Source: Nostoc sp. RI_552 (lineage in GTDB: Bacteria > Cyanobacteriota > Cyanobacteriia > Cyanobacteriales > Nostocaceae). From it: 64,000 nt of DNA. Both the position numbers and the translations under genes were made by a program. The notes under the pieces were generated by a model. It was given only the letters and a program-made list of their open reading frames with translations. It was not told the origin of the DNA and made no database searches. Below, piece by piece: positions 36,003-44,676 of this stretch. The stretch lies in assembly GCA_016124525.1 (NCBI GenBank), contig WGNO01000018.1:1-64000 (forward strand), read 5' to 3'. The stretch's first letter is position 1, and each line of letters begins with the position of its first letter.

Positions 36003-36581
36003 ATGGCAGTTTTTGAGGGAACTTTTGTTCAAAGCGAACCGTTGCGGTTAGCAGTGGTTATTGGTCGATTCAACGACCTTGTTACTGGGAAGCTGCTGGA
36101 GGGTTGTCAAGATTGCTTGAAACGTCACGGCGTAGACCCAGACCCCTACGGTAGTCAGGTAGATTATGTTTGGGTTCCAGGAAGTTTTGAGGTACCTCTG
36201 GTAGCCCGCCAACTAGCACTTTCTCATCGTTATGATGCTGTAATTTGTCTGGGTGCCGTCATTAGGGGACAAACACCTCATTTTGATTATGTATCTTCTG
36301 AAGTTTCTAAAGGCATTGCCGCGGCTAGCTTTCAAACTGGTGTACCGGTGATTTTTGGCATTTTGACGGTGGATACCATGCAGCAAGCCTTAGAACGAGC
36401 AGGAATTAAAGGTAATCATGGCTGGGACTACGCTATGAATGCCTTAGAAATGGCTAGCCTGATGCGGCAATTGCGCTCTAGTCTCACAGACTCATACCCC
36501 CACAATGGACAGTCTTTGCCAGCATCTTTTCCTGGTAAAAAGTTAGGCAATTTAACCGCAGAGTCAGAAGAGCTAGGCTGA
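36003..36581 (+). CDS. ribH: 6,7-dimethyl-8-ribityllumazine synthase
   Basis: The protein has 192 residues from the ATG at 36003, placed five bases after AAGAGG; the GTG at 36000 is less likely. Conserved riboflavin-synthesis motifs are VIGRFN at the N-terminus, the substrate loop [23 protein letters not shown] and the C-terminal [15 protein letters not shown]. It condenses a ribityl-uracil amine with dihydroxybutanone phosphate to give lumazine, the direct precursor of riboflavin. The tail of about 35 residues after the core is longer than in enteric homologues. The gene follows psbZ and is followed by a hairpin and tRNA-Gly. Confidence 0.96.
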   Translation: MAVFEGTFVQSEPLRLAVVIGRFNDLVTGKLLEGCQDCLKRHGVDPDPYGSQVDYVWVPGSFEVPLVARQLALSHRYDAVICLGAVIRGQTPHFDYVSSEVSKGIAAASFQTGVPVIFGILTVDTMQQALERAGIKGNHGWDYAMNALEMASLMRQLRSSLTDSYPHNGQSLPASFPGKKLGNLTAESEELG

Positions 36582-36593
36582 AGCTGTGGCTGT

Positions 36594-36617
36594 GTGCTGA
36601 GTCCCACAACTCAGCAC
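36594..36617 (+). terminator. Hairpin after ribH
   Basis: The perfect 9-bp stem GTGCTGAGT (36594-36602) / ACTCAGCAC (36609-36617) has a 6-base loop and starts 12 bp after the ribH stop. There is no T tract after it, so it may be a transcript-stabilising 3' end rather than a classical terminator. Confidence 0.5.
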
Positions 36618-36681
36618 CGAATCAAAATTGGGGGTTGACAAATTAAAATATATCTGGGAATATAGAAGTTGTGTTGAAGTT

Positions 36682-36753
36682 GCGGGTATAGCTCAGTGGT
36701 AGAGCGTCACCTTGCCAAGGTGAATGTCGCGCGTTCGAATCGCGTTACCCGCT
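36682..36753 (+). tRNA. trnG-GCC: tRNA-Gly (anticodon GCC)
   Basis: The cloverleaf can be folded by hand. The acceptor stem is GCGGGTA/TACCCGC, the D arm has GCTC/GAGC, the anticodon stem TCACC/GGTGA has the loop TTGCCAA, and the T arm is GCGCG/CGCGT with the loop TTCGAAT. The length is 72 with discriminator T, and CCA is not encoded. It is expected to read GGC and GGT codons. No other tRNA was seen in the window. Confidence 0.95.
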
Positions 36754-36944
36754 TAAGAAATTACGAAGTTGAAGATGATGTAACTCCGGGAAATGTCGAG
36801 GGAAACTGGTGTTTTTTTGTTTGGGAAAGAAGCCGTTTCCTCATTTGAAATGGGTGTACTAAACTGGATTAAGTCTAGCTATTCTCACGGCATTGTCATG
36901 GGGGAAGGCAGGATTTTTCTCATGAGAAACCCAACCCCAAGGTA

Positions 36945-37409
36945 TTGAGGTACGGTGTGCTCGGAAAAGATAAAAAATACGCTCAAGTTACTATAACGCT
37001 TGTGCCATCTCAAAAACCAGAAAAAATAGAGTTGAATAGGGAATATCCTTGTCCCTGCCGACGCAAAGGACAGCTAATTCCCATTACACTAACAGAGGCA
37101 TTCGGTTGCGATCGCTGTCAACAAATCTTTGTAGTAGAAGATAATGGTCATGTCCTAGAACAACTTTCAACCACCTATCCCTACAAGCGAGCCTGGCATT
37201 GGATAGGAAACAGTTGGCGGGTGGTACCGACTCAGTTGGGAGACAGCTATCTAACTGTAGCGCTAGGCATTATTTTCGTGTTAGTGATTATATGGTTACC
37301 ATTAGCACTGCGATTGGCAAATAGTTCAAGCCTAATTGCTTGGGCTATAGTAGCGGTGCTGTTGGCTATTCTGCCAGCGCTGATGGTCTGGCTTACTTAC
37401 AGACGTTAA
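36945..37409 (+). CDS. Membrane protein with N-terminal zinc-binding motif, unknown function
   Basis: The frame of up to 154 residues has two cysteine pairs (CPCRR.. and CDRC) about 22 residues apart, which should form a small zinc ribbon, and two hydrophobic C-terminal helices (LTVALGIIFVLVIIWLPLAL and a second one ending LPALMVW). The order is the reverse of the zinc-ribbon membrane protein at 2532-2909. There is no ATG before the zinc motif; candidate starts are the TTG at 36945, with AAGG just upstream, and the GTG at 36957. The stop is 4 bases before proA, so the two genes are probably co-transcribed. No function is known. Confidence 0.65.
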   Translation: MRYGVLGKDKKYAQVTITLVPSQKPEKIELNREYPCPCRRKGQLIPITLTEAFGCDRCQQIFVVEDNGHVLEQLSTTYPYKRAWHWIGNSWRVVPTQLGDSYLTVALGIIFVLVIIWLPLALRLANSSSLIAWAIVAVLLAILPALMVWLTYRR

Positions 37410-37413
37410 TTCA

Positions 37414-38679
37414 ATGACCGTTGAAGTTGTAGATGATTCCCCCGAACCAATTACTAGCGCTAAACGCGCTTATCAAGCTGGGCTCAAGTTAGGGTTAACC
37501 AAGGGAGTAGACCGTAGTCGCGCTGTATTAGCAATGGCACAGGCGCTTTCAAATTCCTTTGATGATATTTTGGAAGCCAATACTTTGGACTTAGAAGCCA
37601 GTAAAGAAATGGCTGTGCCAGAGTTAATTTTAGATTGGTTGAAGCTGACTCCCACTAGGCTAGAAGCAGCAGTAGAAATTCTGGAAAGGTTGGGGGAAAT
37701 TTCCGATCCCTTACGGCGAGTTAGAAACGCTGACTATCAACTAGAAGATTCCCAAAGTTACACCCAGTTAATGCCCTTGGGAGTAATTGGATTTGTGTAT
37801 GAAGCTTTTCCTGATTTAGGAGCGATCGCCGCCGGTTTATGTATCAAAACTGGTAATAGTATCATACTTAAAGGTAGTACAGAAGCGAGTCATTCTAACG
37901 AAGCGATGGCCAATGTCCTGCAAAGCGCCATAGAAGAAGTTGGTTTACCGCCGGGTTGTGTAGAACTAATTACAGCAGAACATGGTGCTTCCCTGAGAGA
38001 CTTAGTCACCCAAGACAAGTACATCAATTTAATCATGCCCTACGGACGTTCCAGCTTAGTCCACCAGGTCATGCGACAATCAACTTGCCCAGTCTTAAAA
38101 TTAGTTATGGGTAACTGTTACCTTTACTGCTCACTGAATAGTAGCTTAGACATGATACGGTGGATGATTATCGACAGCCATGAGAGTGAACCAGACCCGG
38201 TAAATGCCATTGAAAAAGTATTAATTCACCGTCAAGCTTTGCCATCATCATTAGCAGTTCTGTGGAACAGCTTAAAAGAAAAAGGCTTTGAAATCAAAGG
38301 AGATGAAGAGCTGGTAGAGGCTTTTCCCCATTTACAGCTAGTCAAGGCCAATGAATGGGGAAATTCCTATTTAACTAGGACAGTAGCCTTTAAACTGGTA
38401 GATAGTTTAGAAGATGCCATCGCCTGGATCAATCAATACAGTAGCGGTCATGCAGACTGCATTGTCACAGACTCCTATCAAGAAAGTCGGCAATTTGCCT
38501 CAGGAGTAAATAGCGCCTCCACCTACATTAACGCTTCCCCCCGGTTTTCTCGTAACCCTTGCCGCGGAGATTCAGTATTTCTAGGTATGTCCAACCAAAA
38601 AGGACACCGCCGTGGCTTTGTTAGCTTAGAAACCTTAACCACTGTTAAGCACATAGTCCAAGGCAATGGAAGATTTTAG
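37414..38679 (+). CDS. proA: Gamma-glutamyl phosphate reductase
   Basis: The 421-residue protein is an aldehyde-dehydrogenase-fold enzyme. Conserved parts are PLGVIGFVYEAFPD, the nucleotide-binding segment KTGNSIILKGSTEASHSN, and the late motif SRNPCRGDSVFLGMS. It reduces gamma-glutamyl phosphate to glutamate semialdehyde in proline synthesis. The cysteine usually found as catalytic nucleophile in the middle of the chain is best matched by MGNCYLYC. The gene begins 4 bp after the zinc-motif membrane protein and is convergent with desB. Confidence 0.9.
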   Translation: MTVEVVDDSPEPITSAKRAYQAGLKLGLTKGVDRSRAVLAMAQALSNSFDDILEANTLDLEASKEMAVPELILDWLKLTPTRLEAAVEILERLGEISDPLRRVRNADYQLEDSQSYTQLMPLGVIGFVYEAFPDLGAIAAGLCIKTGNSIILKGSTEASHSNEAMANVLQSAIEEVGLPPGCVELITAEHGASLRDLVTQDKYINLIMPYGRSSLVHQVMRQSTCPVLKLVMGNCYLYCSLNSSLDMIRWMIIDSHESEPDPVNAIEKVLIHRQALPSSLAVLWNSLKEKGFEIKGDEELVEAFPHLQLVKANEWGNSYLTRTVAFKLVDSLEDAIAWINQYSSGHADCIVTDSYQESRQFASGVNSASTYINASPRFSRNPCRGDSVFLGMSNQKGHRRGFVSLETLTTVKHIVQGNGRF

Positions 38680-38772
38680 GATTTTAGCCATCCATCGCCC
38701 AGAAATAAACTTATGCGTACCTTTGCGTAGACCTTACGCTCCTTTGCCTTACCTAAGACTTAAATTGCCTGC

Positions 38773-39843
38773 CTATTTTTGACGATTAGAGGTATAGTAA
38801 ACTTTATTACCCGTATCTGGGACGAAATGACAGCTGAGAGCAGAACGGCATAAAGCCTTCCAAATTGGCTCTTGAGACTGGTGGAAATATTCACCCATAA
38901 TCGGTTTAATCGCCTCAGTAGCCCTCCGTAAATTGTAGTGAGGCATATTCAAAAAGATATGGTGAGCAACATGAGTACCGATATCATGGTGGATATGATT
39001 GATAAAACCATAGTCCCTATCAATGCTAGAAATAGCACCTTTCAAGAAAGTCCAATCTTCTCCACGATACCAAGGAATATCTGGCTCTGTATGATGCAAA
39101 AATGTCACCAAATCCAGCCAAATTACAAACACAATGTAGGGCATAGCGTAGTATTTGAGTAGCCACATCCAACCCCATTGATAAGTGAAGAAACCTAGCA
39201 ACCCTACCATACCAATCCAAAGTATAGTACTGGTCAACACATCCTGTTTTTCTGAAGGTTTAAAAAGTGGGCTACTAGGTAAAAAGTGAGAGCCATCCTT
39301 ACCGGGAGAACGCTTGAAAAGATACACCGGATAAGCCAAAAGAAAAACATAATATCGTCCTAACTTTTGGAGTAATGGCATTTGTTTATATTGTGATTTT
39401 GTCACAGGATACCAGCTTTCATCATTATCGATATTGCCAGTATTTTTGTGGTGAGTCCTGTGACTAATTCTCCAACCGTGATAAGGAACCAATATGGGTG
39501 TATGAGATAAATGTCCAATCAAATCATTGAGCCATTTGTGCTTAGAAAAAGATTGGTGTCCGCAGTCATGTCCGATGACAAACAAAGCCCAAAACATTGT
39601 TCCTTGCATGACCCAGAAAACAGGCCAAAAATACCAAGAATCCAGATAATGAGCCACTGCATAAAGCAGAGTAATAATCAAGATGTCACGAAAAAAGTAA
39701 AATAAGGATTTAATCAAATTTGGCTGAAAGCATTCAGCAGGTATTGCAACTTTCAAATCCTGAAGAGTAAAAGGCAGTTTGGTAGTCTTCTCAGACAACT
39801 CACAGTCATGTGGATTATTGGCAGGGATGGTATTTGATTGCAC
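38773..39843 (-). CDS. desB: Acyl-lipid omega-3 (delta-15) desaturase
   Basis: The 356-residue membrane diiron enzyme has the three histidine boxes HDCGH (GHDCGHQSF), HRTHH and HVAHH in the expected spacing, with two pairs of membrane helices between them. The N-terminal segment LPFTLQDLKVAIPAECFQPN and the second box HRTHHKNTG are typical of the omega-3 type DesB. It introduces the third double bond into C18 chains of glycerolipids in the plasma and thylakoid membranes; in other cyanobacteria the gene is cold-induced. It is the last gene of desC-desA-desB on the minus strand. A very strong inverted repeat lies about 85 bp upstream of its start. Confidence 0.9.
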   Translation of the reverse strand: MQSNTIPANNPHDCELSEKTTKLPFTLQDLKVAIPAECFQPNLIKSLFYFFRDILIITLLYAVAHYLDSWYFWPVFWVMQGTMFWALFVIGHDCGHQSFSKHKWLNDLIGHLSHTPILVPYHGWRISHRTHHKNTGNIDNDESWYPVTKSQYKQMPLLQKLGRYYVFLLAYPVYLFKRSPGKDGSHFLPSSPLFKPSEKQDVLTSTILWIGMVGLLGFFTYQWGWMWLLKYYAMPYIVFVIWLDLVTFLHHTEPDIPWYRGEDWTFLKGAISSIDRDYGFINHIHHDIGTHVAHHIFLNMPHYNLRRATEAIKPIMGEYFHQSQEPIWKALCRSALSCHFVPDTGNKVYYTSNRQK

Positions 39844-39928
39844 TTTATTTTTGTTTGGGATATTGATCGGAATCTTTTGCGACGGAATTTTAGTATTAGC
39901 TTTAACTAATACCTCAAAAGGTAGTCTT

Positions 39929-39968
39929 TGGTAATTAGCATCACAATAAATTGTGATGCTAATTACCA
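39929..39968 (-). repeat. 40-bp near-perfect palindrome in the desA-desB spacer
   Basis: Arms of 19 bases (39929-39947 and 39950-39968) are exact reverse complements, separated only by AA; the core reads TCACAAT-AA-ATTGTGA. It lies 86 bp after the desA stop and 85 bp before the desB start on the minus strand. There is no T tract after it in the transcription direction. It could be an RNA hairpin acting in attenuation, stability or processing, a DNA-binding site, or a small miniature-element remnant. Confidence 0.85.
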
Positions 39969-40054
39969 GAATCTATTTAATTTACAGGATAATAAACGCT
40001 CTTGCAAGAACAAGAGTGGAACTTTGCTCATAGGTTAACTACTGGCAATGCTAT

Positions 40055-41107
40055 TTATTTTCCTGCGTAATATTCGTTGAAGGTCTTATAACCAACATCA
40101 GTTTTGTACAGTTGACATTGGTTTGTAATTTGCTTCATTAGAGACCAAGAAAACTTGCATTCATCGTGTAGATAAGGCTGCCAATTTTCTTTGATGCTAC
40201 TGTAGGCTAGCCGCAAATTATAAGAAGGAATGGCAGTGGAGATATGATGTGGAACGTGGACATTGATATCGTGGCAGAGAATTTCTATCCAACGCGGATA
40301 ATCACAATGAATAGTACCAAATAGCTGTGCTAAAGCCTCATTCCACTTGTTAGCTGTATTAAAAGGAACATCTGGGGCTGTGTGGTGAACTATAGTAAAG
40401 GTACTCATCCAAAAATGGTAAACCATCCAAGGCAGGAGCCAAAACTTGACAAATCCCCAAATACCGGTTGTGGCAATCAGCAGAGGAAATACGATGGCTG
40501 CAAACACAACTACTACAGCCACGGAAAACTTCACATCAGATTGGTCTTTGGTTTTGAATTTCCGCCAATCAAAATGCACTACTGCCCAATGTCCAATGGA
40601 ACCTACCCACCACAAACGCTGACGCATGAACATTTTAAAGGCAAACCGATTTAAGGGTTTCCAGCTGGAAAACACCTCTGTTCTAATGGGATGCCAAGCA
40701 TTATCCTCATCTAACTTGTTGGTATGAGCATGGTGATGATTATGTTTAATCCGCCAACTGTGGAAAGGATAAATTAAAGGCATCATGAATAGATGTCCCA
40801 CCAAATCATTTACCCAACGATTTTTTGCAAAAGACCTGTGACCGCAATCATGGCCAATGACAAAAAAACCTGTTAAGGCGGTGCCTGTAAAAACCCAAGC
40901 TAGGGGTAAGAGGAACCAAGGACTAATGGTTAGCAGATAATAGCCCAAGGCAACCATAGAAACACTCAGCAAAACTTGAGTCCAAGCCTTACGACGGTTC
41001 TGGTGAAAACATTCCCGTGGCAAGCTTTTGATAATATGTTTTAGCTTCAGGCTGGAATCGCCAAGGTCTTCACCTAGTTTGTCGCTATTGATGATTGATA
41101 TAGTCAT
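40055..41107 (-). CDS. desA: Acyl-lipid delta-12 desaturase
   Basis: From the ATG at 41107 (MTISIINSDKLGEDLGDSSL) the protein has 350 residues. The ATG at 41179 adds 24 residues that delta-12 desaturases do not have. The histidine boxes are HDCGH (GHDCGHRSF), HNHHH (KHNHHHAHTN) and HVPHH. It inserts the delta-12 double bond in oleoyl chains of membrane lipids, the substrate for DesB. It lies between desC upstream and desB downstream, all on the minus strand, as I recall from Anabaena/Nostoc. Each spacer holds a strong inverted repeat. Confidence 0.93.
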   Translation of the reverse strand: MTISIINSDKLGEDLGDSSLKLKHIIKSLPRECFHQNRRKAWTQVLLSVSMVALGYYLLTISPWFLLPLAWVFTGTALTGFFVIGHDCGHRSFAKNRWVNDLVGHLFMMPLIYPFHSWRIKHNHHHAHTNKLDEDNAWHPIRTEVFSSWKPLNRFAFKMFMRQRLWWVGSIGHWAVVHFDWRKFKTKDQSDVKFSVAVVVVFAAIVFPLLIATTGIWGFVKFWLLPWMVYHFWMSTFTIVHHTAPDVPFNTANKWNEALAQLFGTIHCDYPRWIEILCHDINVHVPHHISTAIPSYNLRLAYSSIKENWQPYLHDECKFSWSLMKQITNQCQLYKTDVGYKTFNEYYAGK

Positions 41108-41295
41108 GAACACCTGGAAAACAACAAGACTCGCGGCCAAGTCACCAAAAAAGTAACTGGCTGCAAAGTTTCTTAACATTAGCGTCTTGGATTATAACAA
41201 TCCAAGCTACACAAGCGCACTATTAATTAGCTGTAGTCGATTATTTTCTGAGATTGTGAATGGTTATTAGTGCGTCAGAGAAATTGATTTTTCGC

Positions 41296-41331
41296 CAATA
41301 GTGAATAAATGTATCGGTTTATTCACTATTG
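41296..41331 (-). repeat. 36-bp hairpin directly downstream of desC
   Basis: Arms CAATAGTGAATAAA (41296-41309) and TTTATTCACTATTG (41318-41331) are perfect over 14 bases with an 8-base loop. The hairpin starts 16 bp after the desC stop on the minus strand. It is followed by GGCGAAAAATC, not by a T tract, so it may stabilise the desC mRNA end or weakly terminate before desA. Confidence 0.75.
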
Positions 41332-41347
41332 ACTAAGTAGATGAAAA

Positions 41348-42166
41348 TTACTGCTTTTTGTCTGCCAATTTGACATTAGTAGCCAGACCAAATACTTGCA
41401 GTAACTGAATGGTCATCCAAGTTAAATCAATTTCCCACCATTCCAGCCCGTGACGAGCGGAATATTGAAAAGCATGATGGTTATTATGCCAGCCTTCACC
41501 GAACACTAGCACAGCAACCCACCAGCAGTTAGTGGAAGAATCGCCGGAGTCATGACTGCGATAACCAAATTTATGAGTGGCGCTGTTCACCAGCCAAGTA
41601 CAATGGTAGACCCAGACAATACGAACAAATATTCCCCAAACAACAAAAGACCAGCCCCCCAGATAAATGAGTAATAAACCCAGTGCTACCTGAATCAAAA
41701 TAAAATATTTTTGTAAAAACTGATAAACTGAGTCTTCGGCAATGTCTTTGGTAAAGCGAGGAACATCAGAGTGAGAGGGAGAATGATAAATGAGCCAACC
41801 GATATGACTCCACCAGAAACCTTGATTAGAATCATGGGGGTCTCGGTCAGTATCAGAATGTAAATGATGAATGCGATGTGTACCTACCCACTCAATTGGC
41901 CCACCTTGACAGGCCAAAGTCCCGCACAGAACCAAGAAATATTCCAGCCATTTAGGAGTTTGAAAACTGCGGTGGGTAACAAGGCGGTGAAATCCCAAAG
42001 TAATACCCAGTCCACCGGTGACCCAGTAAAGTAATAAAGCCACACCAACGGCATTCCAGCTAAAGTTGCCAGGAACAAAAGCAAATAAAGCGCCAATGTG
42101 TAAGGCAATGAAAAACAGGGTGTTTACCCAGTTGATTTGAGGTTTGGTTGAAGTAGCAATTGTCAT
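41348..42166 (-). CDS. desC: Acyl-lipid delta-9 desaturase
   Basis: The 272-residue enzyme is of the acyl-CoA/acyl-lipid delta-9 type, with the boxes HRLVTH (GFHRLVTHRSF), HRIHH (THRIHHLHSD) and HNNHH (GWHNNHHAFQYS) and four membrane helices. It places the first double bond into stearoyl chains on glycerolipids and so feeds DesA and DesB. It is the first gene of desC-desA-desB. It is divergent from a PLP-enzyme gene, with about 90 bp between. Confidence 0.95.
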   Translation of the reverse strand: MTIATSTKPQINWVNTLFFIALHIGALFAFVPGNFSWNAVGVALLLYWVTGGLGITLGFHRLVTHRSFQTPKWLEYFLVLCGTLACQGGPIEWVGTHRIHHLHSDTDRDPHDSNQGFWWSHIGWLIYHSPSHSDVPRFTKDIAEDSVYQFLQKYFILIQVALGLLLIYLGGWSFVVWGIFVRIVWVYHCTWLVNSATHKFGYRSHDSGDSSTNCWWVAVLVFGEGWHNNHHAFQYSARHGLEWWEIDLTWMTIQLLQVFGLATNVKLADKKQ

Positions 42167-42257
42167 GCAATAACCCGAATTGAAATTGTCTAGCCTAATC
42201 TGCGTGATTGGAAAATCCGCATCCCAAAATAATTAATTTGTTGTGAAAGAGGAACTA

Positions 42258-43490
42258 ATGAACAGCGTGGAACAGCTGCGGCAAGCAGAACAGGCACTGT
42301 TAGAGATTTTTTCTGGAATTGACGCTCAGGTCAAGCATAATCTAAAAAGAGTCCTGAATGCTTTTAGTCATCACCGTGTGGGGGCACACCATTTTGCTGG
42401 TGTTAGTGGTTATGGCCACGATGATTTAGGACGACAAACATTAGACCAAGTTTTTGCCAAAGTCATGGGTGCTGAAGCTGCGGCTGTGCGAGTGCAGTTT
42501 GTTTCTGGAACTCATGCTATCGCTTGTGCCTTGTTTGGTGTTCTCCGTCCAGGAGACGAAATGTTAGCAGTAGTGGGTTCTCCCTACGATACGCTTGAAG
42601 AAGTCATTGGTTTACGGGGTAAAGGCCAAGGTTCTCTTATTGAGTTTGGCATAAATTACCGTCAATTGGAGCTAACCTCGCAAGGAAGCATAGATTGGCA
42701 AACCTTAAGTCATAGCGTAGCTGAAAAAACGCGTTTAGTATTAATTCAACGTTCTTGCGGCTATTCCTGGCGACGGAGTTTATCAATTACCGACATAGAA
42801 AAAATCGTCCATTTAGTTAAACAACAAAACCCCAATACCGTCTGCTTCGTAGATAACTGTTATGGCGAATTCATTGAAACCAGAGAACCCACAGATGTGG
42901 GTGCTGATTTAATAGCAGGGTCATTAATTAAAAATCCGGGTGGGACCATTGTCACAGCTGGGGGTTATGTTGCCGGTCGAGCCGACTTAGTGGAGGCGGC
43001 AGCTTGTCGTTTAACCGCCCCTGGTATTGGTAGTTATGGTGGTGCAACCTTTGACCAAAATCGTCTACTCTTCCAAGGCTTATTTTTAGCTCCCCAGATG
43101 GTAGGGGAAGCGATGAAAGGAACTCATTTAACTGGTTATGTGTTCGATAAATTGGGTTATCCCGTCAATCCACCACCATTTGCACCCCGTGGGGACGTAA
43201 TTCAGGCCATTAAACTCGGTTCTGCTGCCAAGCTAATTGCCTTCTGTAAGGCTATACAACAGCATTCACCTGTGGGTTCTTACCTTGACCCCATTCCTGA
43301 TGATGTGCCAGGGTACGAGAGCCAAGTAGTGATGGCTGGGGGGACATTTATTGAGGGAAGTACTTTAGAGTTTTCTGCTGATGGTCCTTTGCGTCAGCCT
43401 TATGTGGTTTATTGTCAGGGGGGGACTCATTGGACTCATGTTTCCATAGCATTAGAGGCGGCAATCACATCTGTGGCAATGGTTAGTTAG
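42258..43490 (+). CDS. Methionine gamma-lyase family PLP enzyme (aluminium-resistance protein family)
   Basis: The protein has 410 residues from the ATG at 42258, with GAGG seven bases upstream; an upstream GTG at 42243 is less likely. It has the aminotransferase-like fold of the PF06838 group. SGYGHDDLGRQ near the N-terminus, the cofactor region FVSGTHAIACALFGVLRPGD, CFVDNCYGEF and the likely PLP lysine in AGSLIKNPGGTIV are all visible. The family is annotated as methionine gamma-lyase-like or aluminium resistance, but the cyanobacterial substrate is not known to me. Its last codons overlap the convergent bciB gene by 8 bases. Confidence 0.85.
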   Translation: MNSVEQLRQAEQALLEIFSGIDAQVKHNLKRVLNAFSHHRVGAHHFAGVSGYGHDDLGRQTLDQVFAKVMGAEAAAVRVQFVSGTHAIACALFGVLRPGDEMLAVVGSPYDTLEEVIGLRGKGQGSLIEFGINYRQLELTSQGSIDWQTLSHSVAEKTRLVLIQRSCGYSWRRSLSITDIEKIVHLVKQQNPNTVCFVDNCYGEFIETREPTDVGADLIAGSLIKNPGGTIVTAGGYVAGRADLVEAAACRLTAPGIGSYGGATFDQNRLLFQGLFLAPQMVGEAMKGTHLTGYVFDKLGYPVNPPPFAPRGDVIQAIKLGSAAKLIAFCKAIQQHSPVGSYLDPIPDDVPGYESQVVMAGGTFIEGSTLEFSADGPLRQPYVVYCQGGTHWTHVSIALEAAITSVAMVS

Positions 43491-44676
43491 GTAACTTATA
43501 CTGTCCCACAATCCTCTTAGCAAACTCCGGCACATGAGTTGCCAACTTCTGAGGATAATTCCGCTTTACATACAAATAGTTCCGTGTAAAGTGGGAATCA
43601 ATAGAAAACCGCCCATATTCCAAACCCTTTGGCCCTATTTTTTCAATTACTACTCCCATGAGTTTCGCCGCCCACATCGGTAATGTCACACCTTTATCGT
43701 AAGCAGGAATACTTTGTTGCACAGCTTCTTTGCGGTTTCCTTGGGAGGTTACAGGCTGGGTGTCTAATTGATTTTGCACTAAATCTAGCATTTGTTTACC
43801 TGTATGATTTCTGACTATAATCCACTGCCAACCAAAGGGTGCGCCCATATAACCAACAACTAAATCTGCCAAGGAGTTGACGTAATCAAAGCAAGTCATA
43901 CAGGAAGGAGCAAAGACATCTTTAAGTTGATTGGTCTTTAAGCCAAAAAATGGTACTTTCTCGATGGAGCCATCTTTATGTTTGAAGTGAATGCGGAAGT
44001 CTTGCATGAATTCATAATGTACTACTGTATCGGGTGAACGACTGGTGGTTTCTAGGAATTTTTGCAATCCAGCCCGGGTAACGTTATCTACACAGGGTGT
44101 ACCTAAAACATACAATTTTTCTAACCCTAGTTGTTTTTCTACGGCTCTGAGGGCTTGAATTTGGCAACCTACACCAATTACTAATAAACGTTTCATCCCC
44201 GATTGTTCTATTTGTTCTAAAACAGAAAGGTTGGGAGATAATGTTGGTTTATTTACTCTAGCTGCTAGTATTTCTTCTGGGGTACGGGCAATCACTGGCA
44301 TGGGTTGAAAGCGGTCTTCTTTGGTGTTTTGTACACAGACAACGCCTTCAACTAATCCTAGATTCAGCATTTCAATGGCAATGCTACTGACTATCCCTGT
44401 CCATTGGGATCCTTCTATGGGCTGCTGTTTCCGGGCTGCGATCATGTCTTGATGAACACCAAAGTAAAGTTCATTTTCATGATCCAGATTACGCGATCGC
44501 TGATGGGTCTGTTGTTCTAAAACGCCTATCTGCTGATTAAGAAAAGCGCAGGCTTCTTTGACATAATGGATATAGTATGTATCACACAGTCCGCACTCGC
44601 TACAAAGTTCTTTGGCAGGGCGGCGGCTAGTCGGTTTGAGGGCTTTGGCTTTTTTGTGAGGATAAATTGAAGTCAT
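43483..44676 (-). CDS. bciB: 8-vinyl (divinyl chlorophyllide) reductase, FrhB-like
   Basis: The 397-residue iron-sulfur flavoprotein belongs to the coenzyme F420 hydrogenase beta-subunit (FrhB) family. An N-terminal cysteine cluster (CSECGLC) and later cysteines (GVGCQ, TPCVDN, CMTCFDY) fit two [4Fe-4S] sites. Cyanobacterial members of this length are the ferredoxin-dependent F-DVR enzymes that reduce the 8-vinyl group in chlorophyll synthesis; plant relatives are the 7-hydroxymethyl chlorophyll a reductases. I favour the vinyl reductase but cannot exclude the other reaction from sequence alone. It is convergent with the PLP-enzyme gene. Confidence 0.78.
   Translation of the reverse strand: MTSIYPHKKAKALKPTSRRPAKELCSECGLCDTYYIHYVKEACAFLNQQIGVLEQQTHQRSRNLDHENELYFGVHQDMIAARKQQPIEGSQWTGIVSSIAIEMLNLGLVEGVVCVQNTKEDRFQPMPVIARTPEEILAARVNKPTLSPNLSVLEQIEQSGMKRLLVIGVGCQIQALRAVEKQLGLEKLYVLGTPCVDNVTRAGLQKFLETTSRSPDTVVHYEFMQDFRIHFKHKDGSIEKVPFFGLKTNQLKDVFAPSCMTCFDYVNSLADLVVGYMGAPFGWQWIIVRNHTGKQMLDLVQNQLDTQPVTSQGNRKEAVQQSIPAYDKGVTLPMWAAKLMGVVIEKIGPKGLEYGRFSIDSHFTRNYLYVKRNYPQKLATHVPEFAKRIVGQYKLPN

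Noticed and set aside
38713-38740. TGCGTACCTTTGCGTAGACC-type text between proA and desB
   Set aside because: Looks like a fragment of a common interspersed cyanobacterial sequence and forms only a 5-bp stem; too weak for a separate call.
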